Shown here in pieces: positions 36,125-45,263 of a stretch of 64,000 nt of DNA. A program made the translations under genes and the position numbers. Below the pieces are notes generated by a model. It searched no databases and was not told the origin of the DNA. It saw only the letters and a program-made list of their open reading frames with translations. Origin of the DNA: Vibrio sp. 99-70-13A1 (GTDB taxonomy: Bacteria > Pseudomonadota > Gammaproteobacteria > Enterobacterales > Vibrionaceae). Numbering within the stretch: position 1 is the stretch's first letter; each line of letters opens with the position of its first letter. The stretch lies in the NCBI RefSeq assembly GCF_013114625.1, contig NZ_VTXD01000003.1, forward strand, positions 124,001 to 188,000. Direction: 5' to 3'.

Positions 36125-36592
36125 ATGTCTGAATATGGAGCGGTTATTCGCTGGAATCGTGGGAAAGATGAAATTTTTAGCGACAATCAATATAGCCGAG
36201 GGCATATGTGGGAGTTTGATGGTGGAGTCAAAGTACCAGCTTCCTCTTCTCCTCATGTCGTTCCTTTGCCTTATTCTGTTGAAGCCAATGTCGACCCAGA
36301 AGAAGCCTTTATTGCTGCCCTATCAAGTTGTCATATGCTGGTTTTTCTCTCTATTGCTGCCAAACGTAACTATGTCATTGAAGAATATGTGGATGATGCC
36401 GTTGGAGTCTTAGAGGAAGACACTGAAGGGGTAACATCGGTGACTCGAGTGACACTAAGACCCAAAATTGTGTTCTCAGGAGACAAACAGCCGACCTATC
36501 AACAGCTTGAAAAATTACACCATTTATCCCATCAACACTGCTTTATTGCTAACTCAGTAAAAACGGTGATTACCACCGAGATTATTATGTAA
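36125..36592 (+). CDS. OsmC-family protein
   Basis: A 155-aa protein of the OsmC/Ohr fold, which reduces organic hydroperoxides with a Cys pair. The first Cys lies in AALSSCHMLVFLS (near residue 69) and the second in HQHCFIANS (near 140). I start at ATG 36125, six bases after AAGGA; an in-frame ATG at 36104 lacks a ribosome site. The substrate is uncertain: YhfA-like subgroup members exist too. Single gene. Confidence 0.85.
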   Translation: MSEYGAVIRWNRGKDEIFSDNQYSRGHMWEFDGGVKVPASSSPHVVPLPYSVEANVDPEEAFIAALSSCHMLVFLSIAAKRNYVIEEYVDDAVGVLEEDTEGVTSVTRVTLRPKIVFSGDKQPTYQQLEKLHHLSHQHCFIANSVKTVITTEIIM

Positions 36593-36646
36593 TGAGTACG
36601 TTAAAATAGTGTTTTTCTGCGTATTTTGATTAAGGCTTCATAGGTT

Positions 36647-36994
36647 ATGTTTAGCGTTCCACTTAACAGCTTTGTCCACCGAGTGCATGATAAAGAACAG
36701 GTTCTCGATTGCGCTTCTCTTGAATCATGCTCTCTTAAGCGGATTCGTCGTTCACGACATTGGCTGTTAACAGGATCGGAAGAGCAACTCAGAAAACTGC
36801 AAAGCACGCTAAGTGATGAGCATGATTTATGGATTAAAAGTGCAATTGATAAAGCCTTGCCGATTCCGATTGTGTGTTTGGAGAGTTTATTGGCTGAGAC
36901 ACCCAATTTAACGATCAAACAACTGGTTAGCTTATCGGGTTGTTCGCTGGCGGAAGCTCGTTTAGCAATGGATGAGTTTGAAGGTTTGGCTTAA
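36647..36994 (+). CDS. Small protein of the Vibrio 'ribosome recycling factor-like' family
   Basis: A 115-aa soluble basic protein starting MFSVPLNSFVHRVHDKEQVL with the CSLKRIRRSRHWLLTG core. I recall this opening from a short family named after ribosome recycling factor (RRF_GI), which does not resemble true RRF in length. The C-terminal third (TIKQLVSLSGCSLAEARLAMDEF) looks like a helix-turn-helix. Function unproven. Confidence 0.6.
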   Translation: MFSVPLNSFVHRVHDKEQVLDCASLESCSLKRIRRSRHWLLTGSEEQLRKLQSTLSDEHDLWIKSAIDKALPIPIVCLESLLAETPNLTIKQLVSLSGCSLAEARLAMDEFEGLA

Positions 36995-37030
36995 CTTAGC
37001 TCTAATCTAGTTCTGGTTCTTTTAACACTA

Positions 37031-37080
37031 AAAAGCCCACTCAATTATGACTTCACTGAAGGATTAATTGAGTGGGCTTT
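37031..37080 (-). terminator. Terminator between convergent genes
   Basis: GCCCACTCAATTA pairs with TAATTGAGTGGGC, a 12-13 bp stem; the U-run (GGGCTTTTT) is on the minus strand, ending the RRM gene. It may also serve the plus strand. Confidence 0.88.
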
Positions 37081-37118
37081 CATTCTTTACGCGGTTATCG
37101 AGGATAACGGGTCGCGAT

Positions 37119-37358
37119 TTACGCGTTAGCGATTTTAACTCGAATTGTACTTTTGTTGAAGCTAGTCATGTTCAGCGCTTTAAGGGCTGCTTGAGCTTCT
37201 TCTTGATCTGGTAACTCAACAAAAGCAAAACCTTTTGAGTAGCCAGTTTCTTGGTCTAGTACAACTGTACATTCTGTTACTGAGCCATGCTCTGAAAACA
37301 AAACGCGAAGTTCTTGTTCTGTTGTTGCGCGCGATAGGTTGCGAACTAAAAGTTTCAT
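37119..37358 (-). CDS. RRM-domain RNA-binding protein
   Basis: A 79-aa protein that is a single RNA-recognition motif, with RNP2 LLVRNL (residues 3-8) and RNP1 KGFAFVEL (about 43-50). Bacterial proteins of this size are often cold-inducible. Only Phe residues of RNP1 and the Val-Arg of RNP2 are seen; they suit RNA binding. It is monocistronic with a strong terminator downstream. Confidence 0.93.
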   Translation of the reverse strand: MKLLVRNLSRATTEQELRVLFSEHGSVTECTVVLDQETGYSKGFAFVELPDQEEAQAALKALNMTSFNKSTIRVKIANA

Positions 37359-37427
37359 GATGAACCATTTTTATATGAATTTACGTTGTGCATTCTCTCA
37401 CACTTTCGTGTATTCCTCACATGATCT

Positions 37428-38093
37428 TTATTGGCGATTGATCGTGATGTCAGAGACAAAACCATGCTCGGTACTGACTAATGCTTGTTTAAGCATGGTT
37501 GCCGCTTCATCAGCGGCCATAAAGCTAGAGGTATCAAGCTGCTTACCACTGGATGCCCAAAATTCGGTCGCCATGCCACCTGGGTACACTGCTACAATTT
37601 TCATTGGGCTACCTTTCAGCTCTAATCGAATAGACTCAATGAATCCTTTTACCGCCCATTTTGCTGCGCAATAAGTAGATTCTTCTGCTTTTGCACTTTG
37701 TGCGGCAGTCGACATCACAACCGCAACCGTCACGGCTTGGTCGCGGTAGCGTTGCACCAGTTCTCGGAGCAAAAATATGGTGGAGTGAATATTGTTGTTT
37801 AGCATGTCAGTAATGCTACTTGGATCTTGGTCTTCAATCTTTCCAAAATAGCCACTCCCCGCGCTATGAATAACAAGGCTAGGCGGCGTTTCAAGGTTAT
37901 CAAGCAGGTTAGATACGGATTGAGGGTCACACAAGTCACAAGGCAACGCGGTAGCTGAATGTGGAAGGCTTGTGGAGAGTTGGTTTAAACGCTGCTCGTT
38001 GCGACCTGTTATGGCGAGTGGATGTTTATCAGTTGAATATAACTTTGCGAGGGCAGCACCAAGACCACTGCTTGCACCGGTAATTAAGATCAT
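37428..38093 (-). CDS. Short-chain dehydrogenase/reductase
   Basis: A 221-aa NAD(P)-dependent oxidoreductase: TGASSGLG at residues 5-12, with R28 following the second strand hinting at NADP, and a YCAAK active site (Tyr139, Lys143) after an MSTAAQ serine. The C-terminus is short, leaving the substrate unclear. It belongs to the same general group as the SDR in the photolyase operon (59426) but is separate. Confidence 0.88.
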   Translation of the reverse strand: MILITGASSGLGAALAKLYSTDKHPLAITGRNEQRLNQLSTSLPHSATALPCDLCDPQSVSNLLDNLETPPSLVIHSAGSGYFGKIEDQDPSSITDMLNNNIHSTIFLLRELVQRYRDQAVTVAVVMSTAAQSAKAEESTYCAAKWAVKGFIESIRLELKGSPMKIVAVYPGGMATEFWASSGKQLDTSSFMAADEAATMLKQALVSTEHGFVSDITINRQ

Positions 38094-38184
38094 AAGGCTT
38101 TCATACTATTTGGATTAAGCCGTTATCTTACGGTTGAGGTTTGGGTATTGCTGAGATCTAGAGTTGATTTTGATACTGTGCCTG

Positions 38185-38219
<35 letters not shown>

Positions 38220-38249
38220 TTGAGATATGTGCTTAGATGGTCGGGCTTA

Positions 38250-38271
38250 CCCTGCCTATTAAAAGGCAGGG
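38250..38271 (-). other. Hairpin after the small charged gene
   Basis: CCCTGCCT and AGGCAGGG form an 8-bp stem with loop ATTAAA, just beyond the stop at 38279. No U-run follows, so it may be a processing or weak stop signal. Confidence 0.5.
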
Positions 38272-38278
38272 CTAAGAT

Positions 38279-38539
38279 TTAATCTTCGTATTGCTTAACG
38301 GCAAACGAATCTTCAATTCTGTTCAGCTCTTCTTGTTCTTTTTGCTTAATTTCTTCTTGGCGTTCAGCTTTTCTTTCATTCAGCGCTCTTTTTTCTGATT
38401 TAGTCAGAAACTTCACCGCTTTTTTGTTAGTAAGCGCATACGCGACAACATCTTCACCTTTCTCTCTGCGTTCGTTTACACGTTGTGAAAAACGTTCATT
38501 ATCGCGTTCTTTACGCTCCGCAGCACTTAACTTGCTCAT
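38279..38539 (-). CDS. Small charged coiled-coil protein (86 aa)
   Basis: Nearly half Lys, Arg, Glu and Asp, with long helical heptad-like runs (residues about 5-35 and 45-75) and no hydrophobic core. I recognise no family. Start ATG at 38539. No partner is apparent, and it could be nucleic-acid associated. Confidence 0.65.
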   Translation of the reverse strand: MSKLSAAERKERDNERFSQRVNERREKGEDVVAYALTNKKAVKFLTKSEKRALNERKAERQEEIKQKEQEELNRIEDSFAVKQYED

Positions 38540-38699
38540 TTTTATTGCCTCATTAGTTAATCACGGTAGGTTTGGTCACTACCCTCAGGTAAACAAATGA
38601 GATGCACATTCATATAACTGATAAAACCATTTTAGCATAATAGCCAGAGCAATTAGCTATGCAATCTGGCTGCGAGCCTTGATTAGTAAGGTATTGGAA

Positions 38700-39221
38700 T
38701 TAAATTTTCTCGATATATAGGATAATTTCGCCGACCTTGAAGCCAAATTTAGACATGTCTGTTTTGTTAAATAGGCGGTTCTCATCGATCAAAAACATCC
38801 AGTCATCAAGAGTAACTTCGTATTGGCTGCCATCCACTTCAATCTCAAGGCTGTATTGCCAGTACAGGGCTGAGCCTTCGGTTTTGCCTTTTGCGACTCC
38901 AACCACATCCCCAGCGGTTCCAGTGTAGGCATTGTCTCCAGTTCGGGTCAGGTTCCAATTTCTTATGGAACGCTCACCATCGTCAAAGGTAAACCACTCT
39001 TTGATTTCACCCTGATCCCCTTCCCATGTGGCTAATAGCTTTACATCAAAGCGGCGCAGTAAATTCCCAGAACGATCCAGTACCATCCCATAAGCTTTGA
39101 GTTCCCCATCAAAGAATTGCTCTAGCTTTAATTCTGGAGTGGTCTGAGCGTGCTTTTCAAGGCTTGCGGAGCCACAGCCAAACAGGAACAACGCGCAGAA
39201 TAAACCAATGAGTCGTTTCAT
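38700..39221 (-). CDS. DUF3833 family lipoprotein
   Basis: A 173-aa lipoprotein (FGC, lipobox Cys16) of DUF3833, a predicted periplasmic beta-barrel-like domain. The signature region PELKLEQFFDGELKAYGMVLDRSG starts near residue 29. It is the last of four leftward genes with cfa. The family regularly accompanies cfa/DUF1365/FAD-oxidoreductase clusters linked to the ChrR stress response, so a role in lipid modification is probable but unproven. Confidence 0.85.
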   Translation of the reverse strand: MKRLIGLFCALFLFGCGSASLEKHAQTTPELKLEQFFDGELKAYGMVLDRSGNLLRRFDVKLLATWEGDQGEIKEWFTFDDGERSIRNWNLTRTGDNAYTGTAGDVVGVAKGKTEGSALYWQYSLEIEVDGSQYEVTLDDWMFLIDENRLFNKTDMSKFGFKVGEIILYIEKI

Positions 39222-39332
39222 GACTAATCCCTTAAGTATTAATTATTGAGTGCTAACTGCTAATCTGTAATCACTGAGTGTTAAATGTTGATAGATGGTT
39301 AGCTGCATTCTTGAGTGTATTTGAATCGTTTT

Positions 39333-39860
39333 TTATTTGGCGAGCCCAAGTAACTGCTTTCTCAGTTTAGGCTCTGAAGTGTTTTCAGATAACCAGATAG
39401 AAAGGAATGCCTCGCCAAACCCTTTATCACTGACCACGCCTATGGGTTGATCATCAAAATAAAAGCGACTGGTTTGGTCTTCTGCAACAATGATGGTCAG
39501 TGTGTTACCTGGTTTGACGTTTGGCCACAATGCATTGAGAGGTTCAAGCCAAGTGTTAATGTTCTTTTGGGTGTAACCCAATTGATTCCATTGATCTTCT
39601 GTTGCATCAATCAGAGCTTGGCTATCAATCGATTTTTGATATTCGATCTTCAATGCTTGTTCGCCTGTTGATACGGAAGCAAACAGCTCGGCTGAGTAAA
39701 TCGTCCAAAACATATAATTCATTTCCCCTTCACCAAGCTTTTGAAAATCACTGGTAGGAGAGGCACTAATAGAAGAAGCGAATCCAGAAACCGCGAGCAA
39801 AATAGCAGCGAGGGTTATGCGTCTTGATATAGGAAATCGAGTGGTTAGTAGCTGTCGCAT
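39333..39860 (-). CDS. Chalcone isomerase-like periplasmic protein
   Basis: A 175-aa exported protein; signal peptide to about ISA-SP (residue 33). Mature sequence KLGEGEMNYMFWTIYSAELF is characteristic of the bacterial chalcone-isomerase-like family (Chalcone_3), some of which bind fatty acids. GAGG precedes the ATG. It lies 3 bp after the DUF2878 gene and belongs to the cfa operon. Confidence 0.82.
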   Translation of the reverse strand: MRQLLTTRFPISRRITLAAILLAVSGFASSISASPTSDFQKLGEGEMNYMFWTIYSAELFASVSTGEQALKIEYQKSIDSQALIDATEDQWNQLGYTQKNINTWLEPLNALWPNVKPGNTLTIIVAEDQTSRFYFDDQPIGVVSDKGFGEAFLSIWLSENTSEPKLRKQLLGLAK

Positions 39861-39863
39861 GCA

Positions 39864-40433
39864 TCACCTCAAAGGTTGAAAAGCCATAGGTTTGTGGAGG
39901 TAGGAATAACCTGAGACTAAGATAGGCAGTAATGTTCCCCAGCCAATCATCAGCGACGCGATCATCCATTCGGTTTGCCAATTTGTTTGTAAAGCTCCAG
40001 CTTGAATACCGCCCCAGTAGCTACTGGTTCCGCCTATGGCTCCAATGACAATAAGAGTTACGGTTGAGCGATTCACCAACCAATGCAAGCTGTGGTTCAG
40101 GCTTATCAAAAATAGAACCCAAATCATCACAAGCCAAGCTGGGAAATGAAACCCTACATTGGCCGCTTCTTCATTCACTAATAATGAGGAAGTGGCTGAA
40201 GATGTTTCAAGTGGCAAAGCACTCAGACCGCCAATACTCAGCTGTAAGCTGTCCATTGCTATTCCAATTGGCAGCAGTAATAGCAGTTTTAAATCGTCTT
40301 GTTTGGTGGGTGACAAAGCAAAATGTAATGCAATTATCACACTAACTACCCACCAAGCTTGCTCTGTATAAAAAGCGGAACAGAGCCAAGCCGCTTGAAA
40401 TAAAACGAGGTTAATAATCCAAAATCGTTTCAT
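39864..40433 (-). CDS. DUF2878 family membrane protein
   Basis: A 189-aa polytopic inner-membrane protein with about five or six helices. I use the ATG at 40433, preceded by GGGAG; the ATG at 40469 would overlap cfa further. It overlaps the cfa stop by 23 bp. DUF2878 is a usual neighbour of cfa in these clusters; function unknown. Confidence 0.82.
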   Translation of the reverse strand: MKRFWIINLVLFQAAWLCSAFYTEQAWWVVSVIIALHFALSPTKQDDLKLLLLLPIGIAMDSLQLSIGGLSALPLETSSATSSLLVNEEAANVGFHFPAWLVMIWVLFLISLNHSLHWLVNRSTVTLIVIGAIGGTSSYWGGIQAGALQTNWQTEWMIASLMIGWGTLLPILVSGYSYLHKPMAFQPLR

Positions 40434-41688
40434 CTTGGGCTCCCAAATAGCGAGGTTTTCTTGCCACAATATGATGAGTACTGATCACTCGCTCTAAAAA
40501 TGCACCTTCGCAATAGCAGAAATAGAAAGTCCAGAGGCGTTTGAATTCTTCCGAATAACCGAGCGTCTGCAGTTCGTCCCAACTTTTATCAAAGGCAGTT
40601 TTCCAATCGTTTAGGGTTCGAGCGTAGTGCAGACCAATGTCATCCACTTCGTGAATCACCATATCGGTATGAGTGGCAAGGTGATGGCTCATTACTGAGA
40701 CAGAAGGCAGACAACCGCCCGGGAAGATATACTTTTGAATGAAATCGACACCTTTGCGATATTTCTCGTAACGTCCGTCAGCAATAGTGATGGCTTGAAC
40801 CAACATTTTCCCTGTCGGTTTGAGCAAATTCGAACAGGTTTCAAAGAAGGTTTGCATGTATTCGTGACCAACGGCTTCAATCATCTCAATCGAAACCAGT
40901 TTGTCGTATTCGCCTGTGAGAGTGCGATAGTCTTGCTTCAACAGGGTGATTTTGTTCGTTAATCCAAGTTGTTCTACACGTTGTTCTGCAAGAGCATACT
41001 GAGCATCTGATATGGTGGTAGTGGTTACTTGGCAACCGTAATGTTGAGCCATGTAAATCGCTAGTCCACCCCATCCAGTCCCAATTTCTACCACGTGATC
41101 GGTTTCTGAGAGTTCTAATCGCTCACAGATAGTGCGCATTTTGTTTTGCTGAGCTTCATCTAATGTCAAAGCTTCTGAGCTATAGATAGCAGAGGAGTAC
41201 TGCATCGATGGGTCAAGAAAGCGTTCATATAACTCATTGCCAATGTCGTAGTGAGCTAAGATATTTCGCTTTGAACCTTGCTCGGTATTGGCGTTCTTGC
41301 GTCTAAGTAATAGATTTTTGAATTGGTTCAGCCATTGGGTTTTGCTGTCTAGTTCATCCAATTGTGATTGGTTTTTAGCCATAATTTGAATGACGCGAGT
41401 TAAGTTCGGGCTGGTCCACTTACCGTCTATATACGCCTCAGAAGCTCCGATACTGCCTCCTGTCACTACGTCTTTATAGAAGCTGGAATCGTGAACGACG
41501 ATTTGACCAAGTAATGAGGCAGAACGTTCACCGAAGATTGAGTGGTTGTCTCCTTCGATGATTTCAATGCACGCGTCTTTAAGTTCATCCAATACTCGAA
41601 ATATGAGAGTTCGGTATTTACTCGAGTGGGTCGCTTTGTCCGTTTGGGCTAGTGCTGAATTTTGGTTTTGTTTTGCTAGCTGTTCCAT
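40411..41688 (-). CDS. cfa: Cyclopropane-fatty-acyl-phospholipid synthase family protein
   Basis: A 425-aa SAM-dependent methyltransferase acting on unsaturated phospholipid acyl chains. SAM motif VEIGTGWGG is near residue 196. Conserved bicarbonate/active-site stretches are MIEAVGHEYM and the FIQKYIFPGGCLPS loop. It is the first gene of the operon cfa-DUF2878-chalcone-like-DUF3833. Given the neighbours it may serve a stress-specific lipid change rather than classic stationary-phase cyclopropanation. Confidence 0.93.
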   Translation of the reverse strand: MEQLAKQNQNSALAQTDKATHSSKYRTLIFRVLDELKDACIEIIEGDNHSIFGERSASLLGQIVVHDSSFYKDVVTGGSIGASEAYIDGKWTSPNLTRVIQIMAKNQSQLDELDSKTQWLNQFKNLLLRRKNANTEQGSKRNILAHYDIGNELYERFLDPSMQYSSAIYSSEALTLDEAQQNKMRTICERLELSETDHVVEIGTGWGGLAIYMAQHYGCQVTTTTISDAQYALAEQRVEQLGLTNKITLLKQDYRTLTGEYDKLVSIEMIEAVGHEYMQTFFETCSNLLKPTGKMLVQAITIADGRYEKYRKGVDFIQKYIFPGGCLPSVSVMSHHLATHTDMVIHEVDDIGLHYARTLNDWKTAFDKSWDELQTLGYSEEFKRLWTFYFCYCEGAFLERVISTHHIVARKPRYLGAQDETILDY

Positions 41689-42105
41689 GTAAACCTCTCT
41701 CGGGTCTCGTATCTAATTAGAATGCCGTGTTTGCTTGATCTTAAATCCTAGTACAAATAAACGAATGTCTGATGACGTGTACTGGATTTTTTCATTTATT
41801 TTTAACTGCTTAGCGATGACCCTCTCACTTGAACCGATTTTTGCTTAACCTTAACTCCGTACTCAGAGGTAGCCGCGAGTAAAATGAGTGAGTGATCCTC
41901 TGTTTCATTGTTGTATACGGGATGATTAGCAAAAGGGTTCATTTAAAAAGAGTATTTTTTTAATAATAAGTTGGAGCGATAGAAAGTAAGGGTGCTCAAA
42001 AATCTGATAGGGGAGTCGGCGAGGGAAAATTGAAGGGTACTGAGAGCCCCTTCATTGGTATCGACTAATGGCTAAAAGAATCTAGTAAGAGTGACTAAAG
42101 CCATT
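41689..42105. other. 417-bp intergenic region upstream of cfa
   Basis: No gene seen. The right part is AT-rich. The cfa promoter should lie within about 150 bp of 41688; I could not fix an ECF-type promoter by eye. The end of the leftward LysR gene forms the right border. Confidence 0.5.
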
Positions 42106-42990
42106 TTATTCGTCACTGTAGTTTAAGTATTGGATACACAAGTCATGGAAGGCTTGAGCCTGTGGGGAGATGGTTCTATCGGCTAATCGGAAGATACCAA
42201 TTTGTCGTTTTAATGGTGGATCAATAAGAGGCACCCACACTAATCGAGTTTCATTGGTTGGGAAGGCTAGCTTAGGCAAAGTGGTGACACCAATCCCTAA
42301 TTCGAGCACGGAAAACAGTGAAGTGATGTTCTCTACCGAGTACAAAGCTTGCTCACTTAATGTGCGTGCAGGGGTTGGGTCAAGCAAGGTGCAAGTTCCG
42401 TTTCGAATGAAAGGTTGTTTTAACAAAGTTTGCCATTCTATCCCTTTAGGTTGTTGTGCTATTGGGTTGTCTTTTAAGCAAACGACGCCGATGGGATCTG
42501 AGATAAGAGGGGTAAATTCAATGGAATCTTCCTCAAGATGAGAGCTATTTCCCAGCGCTAAGTCCACTTCCCCTGAGAGCAATCTTGCTTCAACCCCTGC
42601 CGCGTTATCATCAATCAGGCTCACTTCAACGCTTGGGTACTGTTCGCAAAAAGCCCCGAGTACGCTAGGGATCAATTTCGCAGCAACAGAGGGCACGCTC
42701 GCAATTCGAACTCGGCCTTGTTGTCCCGCAGCAGCAGCTCGAAGGTCATTGTTTAACGCATTGTAAACATTCAGGAATTGAATGATTTTTGGTAAACATA
42801 TTTCACCAAATGGCGTCAGGGTGGATTTATTTCCAGTTTCAAAAAGGGGCTGACCTAGAATTTTCTCAAGCTCTTTTATAGATGTAGAAAGGGCGGCTTG
42901 TGATCGATTTGCACGGTGAGATGCGGCTCTAAATCCACCTTCTTCGACGACCAAAACAAAATGTTTTAATTGTTGGAGCTTAATACTCAT
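42106..42990 (-). CDS. LysR-family regulator of the RidA/ALDH/BCCT cluster
   Basis: A 294-aa regulator with the N-terminal DNA-binding domain (FRAASHRANRSQAALSTSIKELEKIL, residues 20-45) and a cofactor-binding domain from about 90. It is divergent from the RidA gene; the 156-bp gap contains a GATAA-N7-TTATC palindrome of LysR type. Its inducer is probably an intermediate of the pathway it adjoins. Confidence 0.9.
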   Translation of the reverse strand: MSIKLQQLKHFVLVVEEGGFRAASHRANRSQAALSTSIKELEKILGQPLFETGNKSTLTPFGEICLPKIIQFLNVYNALNNDLRAAAAGQQGRVRIASVPSVAAKLIPSVLGAFCEQYPSVEVSLIDDNAAGVEARLLSGEVDLALGNSSHLEEDSIEFTPLISDPIGVVCLKDNPIAQQPKGIEWQTLLKQPFIRNGTCTLLDPTPARTLSEQALYSVENITSLFSVLELGIGVTTLPKLAFPTNETRLVWVPLIDPPLKRQIGIFRLADRTISPQAQAFHDLCIQYLNYSDE

Positions 42991-43037
42991 TGGCTAACAT
43001 CCTTCTCATCCCTTTATTTTCCGTACTTTCTCATGGT

Positions 43038-43054
43038 GATAAGTTTTATTTATC
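43038..43054. promoter_or_regulatory. Candidate LysR operator
   Basis: GATAAGTTTTATTTATC, an inverted repeat with T-N11-A spacing, in the divergent promoter region of the LysR and RidA genes. Confidence 0.5.
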
Positions 43055-43146
43055 AAATGCACAAAATTTACCGTTAGATTTATCAGGTGTCAACGTGCAG
43101 TATTTAACCATCTTGAAACATTTTAGTTACAAAGTTGGATGAAGCC

Positions 43147-43548
43147 GTGAATGCACAAACTAAAAAACACCCAGTAAAGACCTCTCTTTTTGCATCTAAA
43201 GCGCCTCTTGAATGGGCGATTGTTAATAACGGTACGCTTTATACCGCTCAGATCCCAATTGATGACACAGGTGCGGTAGTTGAAGGTGGAATTGAAGCTC
43301 AAACACGCCAAACCTTTAGCAACCTTGTTCATACTTTGGAGTGCGCTGGCGAATCGATGGATTCCGTTTTACAAGTGCTTATCTATGTGACTGACCGTGA
43401 GTACTTAAAAACAGTAAACAGTATTTACGCTGAATATTTCAATGCCCCATACCCAAACCGAGCTGCCATTGTGGTGGCTGGGTTAGCTCGCGAAGAAATG
43501 CTGGTGGAGTTTGTGGTTTACGCTTCAGCCTCTCAGCCAGAAGAATAA
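43147..43548 (+). CDS. RidA/YjgF-family protein
   Basis: A 133-aa member of the enamine/imine deaminase family. The GGIEAQTRQTFSNL region and the late YPNRAAIVVAGL segment (the usual arginine is the R of PNRA) are typical. I start at GTG 43147, seven bases after GGA; the TTG at 43135 lacks a ribosome site. First gene of the catabolic cluster; it could clear reactive imines made by an amine-oxidising step. Confidence 0.88.
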   Translation: MNAQTKKHPVKTSLFASKAPLEWAIVNNGTLYTAQIPIDDTGAVVEGGIEAQTRQTFSNLVHTLECAGESMDSVLQVLIYVTDREYLKTVNSIYAEYFNAPYPNRAAIVVAGLAREEMLVEFVVYASASQPEE

Positions 43549-43712
43549 GCGACTAAAATTGTTTAAAGCTCAATTACTGAAAAGAATCTCAGTTACTGAA
43601 AAAAGCCCGATTACTGAAATAAAGATCAAATTGATAAGAAACCAAAAAAAGATCCCATACATAAACACTAGGTTGCCAGACTCAAATACAGCCTAAATGT
43701 CACAAGGAAAGA

Positions 43713-45191
43713 ATGATGACTCAAGTACATACGACTCAGACAGCAAGCACTCAAGCAGAAAATGCGTTGTACATTGCAGGTGAATGGCAATCAGGTATTA
43801 GTACCGTTGCAAATATCAACCCTTCAGATATTTCTGAAAACCTTGGTCAATTTGCTCAAGCAAGTACAGAGCAAGTTCAACAGGCGATTTCAGCGGCAAA
43901 ACATGCTCAACCTGAGTGGGAAAAAACACCGATCGAACGTAAGCAAGCGGTACTTCAAGCTATCGGTGATGAACTGATCGCCCGTTGTGATGAGCTAGGT
44001 ACGCTGCTTTCTCGTGAAGAAGGCAAACCTTTTGCTGAAGGCCGTGGTGAAATTTATCGCGCGGGTCAATTCTTCCAATATTTTGCTGCTGAAGTACTTC
44101 GTCAAATTGGTGATAACGCTGCTTCCGTCCGTCCAGGGGTCTCCGTTGAAGTGACTCGTGAAGCTGTGGGCGTTATCGCCATTATCTCTCCTTGGAATTT
44201 CCCAACGGCTACGGCGGCTTGGAAAATTGCACCAGCATTAGCGTTTGGTAACAGCGTTATCTGGAAACCTGCGAACTTAACACCGGCGAGTGCCGTTGCG
44301 CTGACTGAAATCATCCACCGACAAGGCATCCCTGCTGGCACATTTAACCTAGTGCTAGGTAGCGGCTCTCAGGTCGGTGATGCGCTTATCCATTCTAAAG
44401 ATATTAACGGCGTTAGCTTTACAGGTTCTGTTGATACTGGTCGTAAAGTTGCAGCGGCGACGGCGCCTAACTTTGTTCGTTGCCAGTTGGAAATGGGCAG
44501 CAAAAATGCGCTGGTTATTGCCGACGATGCCGATATTCAAACTGCTGTTGAAGCGACTATTGCGGGTTCATTCTCTGGTGCGGGTCAAAAATGTACAGCG
44601 TCTTCTCGTTTAGTGGTGATGGATGGTATTCATGATCAATATGTCGATGCTCTGATTAAACGCATGAGTGAGCTAAAAGTGGGCCACGCTCTACAAGACG
44701 GCGTATTTATGGGACCTGTGGTTGACGGTAAGCAGTTGGAGTCGAACTTCAATTGGATAGAAAAAGCGCGCCAAAGCGGAGGCGAATTAGCATTCGGTGG
44801 TGAACGTTTAAGCCTAGAGCATGAAGGCTTCTATATGTCTCCAACCCTATTCTTAAATACCCAAAACAGTTGGGAAGTAAACCAAGAAGAAGTCTTTGCA
44901 CCAATGGCAAGCGTGATTCGTGTTGCTGATTTGGAAGAAGCTATTGCAACAACAAACGATACTCGCTTTGGCCTTACTGGCGGCATCATCACTCAAAGCT
45001 TGCGCACTAGTGCCATGTTTAAACAACAGGCTCAAACGGGTTGTGTCATGGTCAACTTACCTACCGCGGGTACTGATTATCACGTTCCATTTGGCGGACG
45101 AAAAGAGTCTAGCTTTGGTCCTCGTGAGCAAGGTCAGTATGCGAAAGAGTTCTACACCGTGGTTAAAACCGCTTATCAACGTCCGTACTAA
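43713..45191 (+). CDS. NAD(P)-dependent aldehyde dehydrogenase
   Basis: A 492-aa ALDH. Motifs: the Rossmann region ISPWNFPTATAAWKIAPALAFG, catalytic base Glu in LEMGSKNALVI (near 258), and nucleophile Cys in GAGQKCTASSR (near 294). The EMGSKNAL version is like 2,5-dioxovalerate/ketoglutarate-semialdehyde dehydrogenases rather than betaine-aldehyde enzymes, so a semialdehyde substrate is likely. AAGGA ribosome site. It follows RidA and precedes the M19-like gene. Confidence 0.92.
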   Translation: MMTQVHTTQTASTQAENALYIAGEWQSGISTVANINPSDISENLGQFAQASTEQVQQAISAAKHAQPEWEKTPIERKQAVLQAIGDELIARCDELGTLLSREEGKPFAEGRGEIYRAGQFFQYFAAEVLRQIGDNAASVRPGVSVEVTREAVGVIAIISPWNFPTATAAWKIAPALAFGNSVIWKPANLTPASAVALTEIIHRQGIPAGTFNLVLGSGSQVGDALIHSKDINGVSFTGSVDTGRKVAAATAPNFVRCQLEMGSKNALVIADDADIQTAVEATIAGSFSGAGQKCTASSRLVVMDGIHDQYVDALIKRMSELKVGHALQDGVFMGPVVDGKQLESNFNWIEKARQSGGELAFGGERLSLEHEGFYMSPTLFLNTQNSWEVNQEEVFAPMASVIRVADLEEAIATTNDTRFGLTGGIITQSLRTSAMFKQQAQTGCVMVNLPTAGTDYHVPFGGRKESSFGPREQGQYAKEFYTVVKTAYQRPY

Positions 45192-45199
45192 TTGAGGTC

Positions 45200-45226
45200 G
45201 GTGGTGCGTCATTAATACGCACTACC
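45200..45226 (+). other. Intra-operon hairpin
   Basis: GGTGGTGCGT and ACGCACTACC pair over ten positions (one G-T) with loop CATTAAT, no U-run. Between the ALDH and M19-like genes; possibly an mRNA-processing or stability element. Confidence 0.55.
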
Positions 45227-45263
45227 TCCACAACATATTAAGACGGTTTATTAAGGAGTGGTT

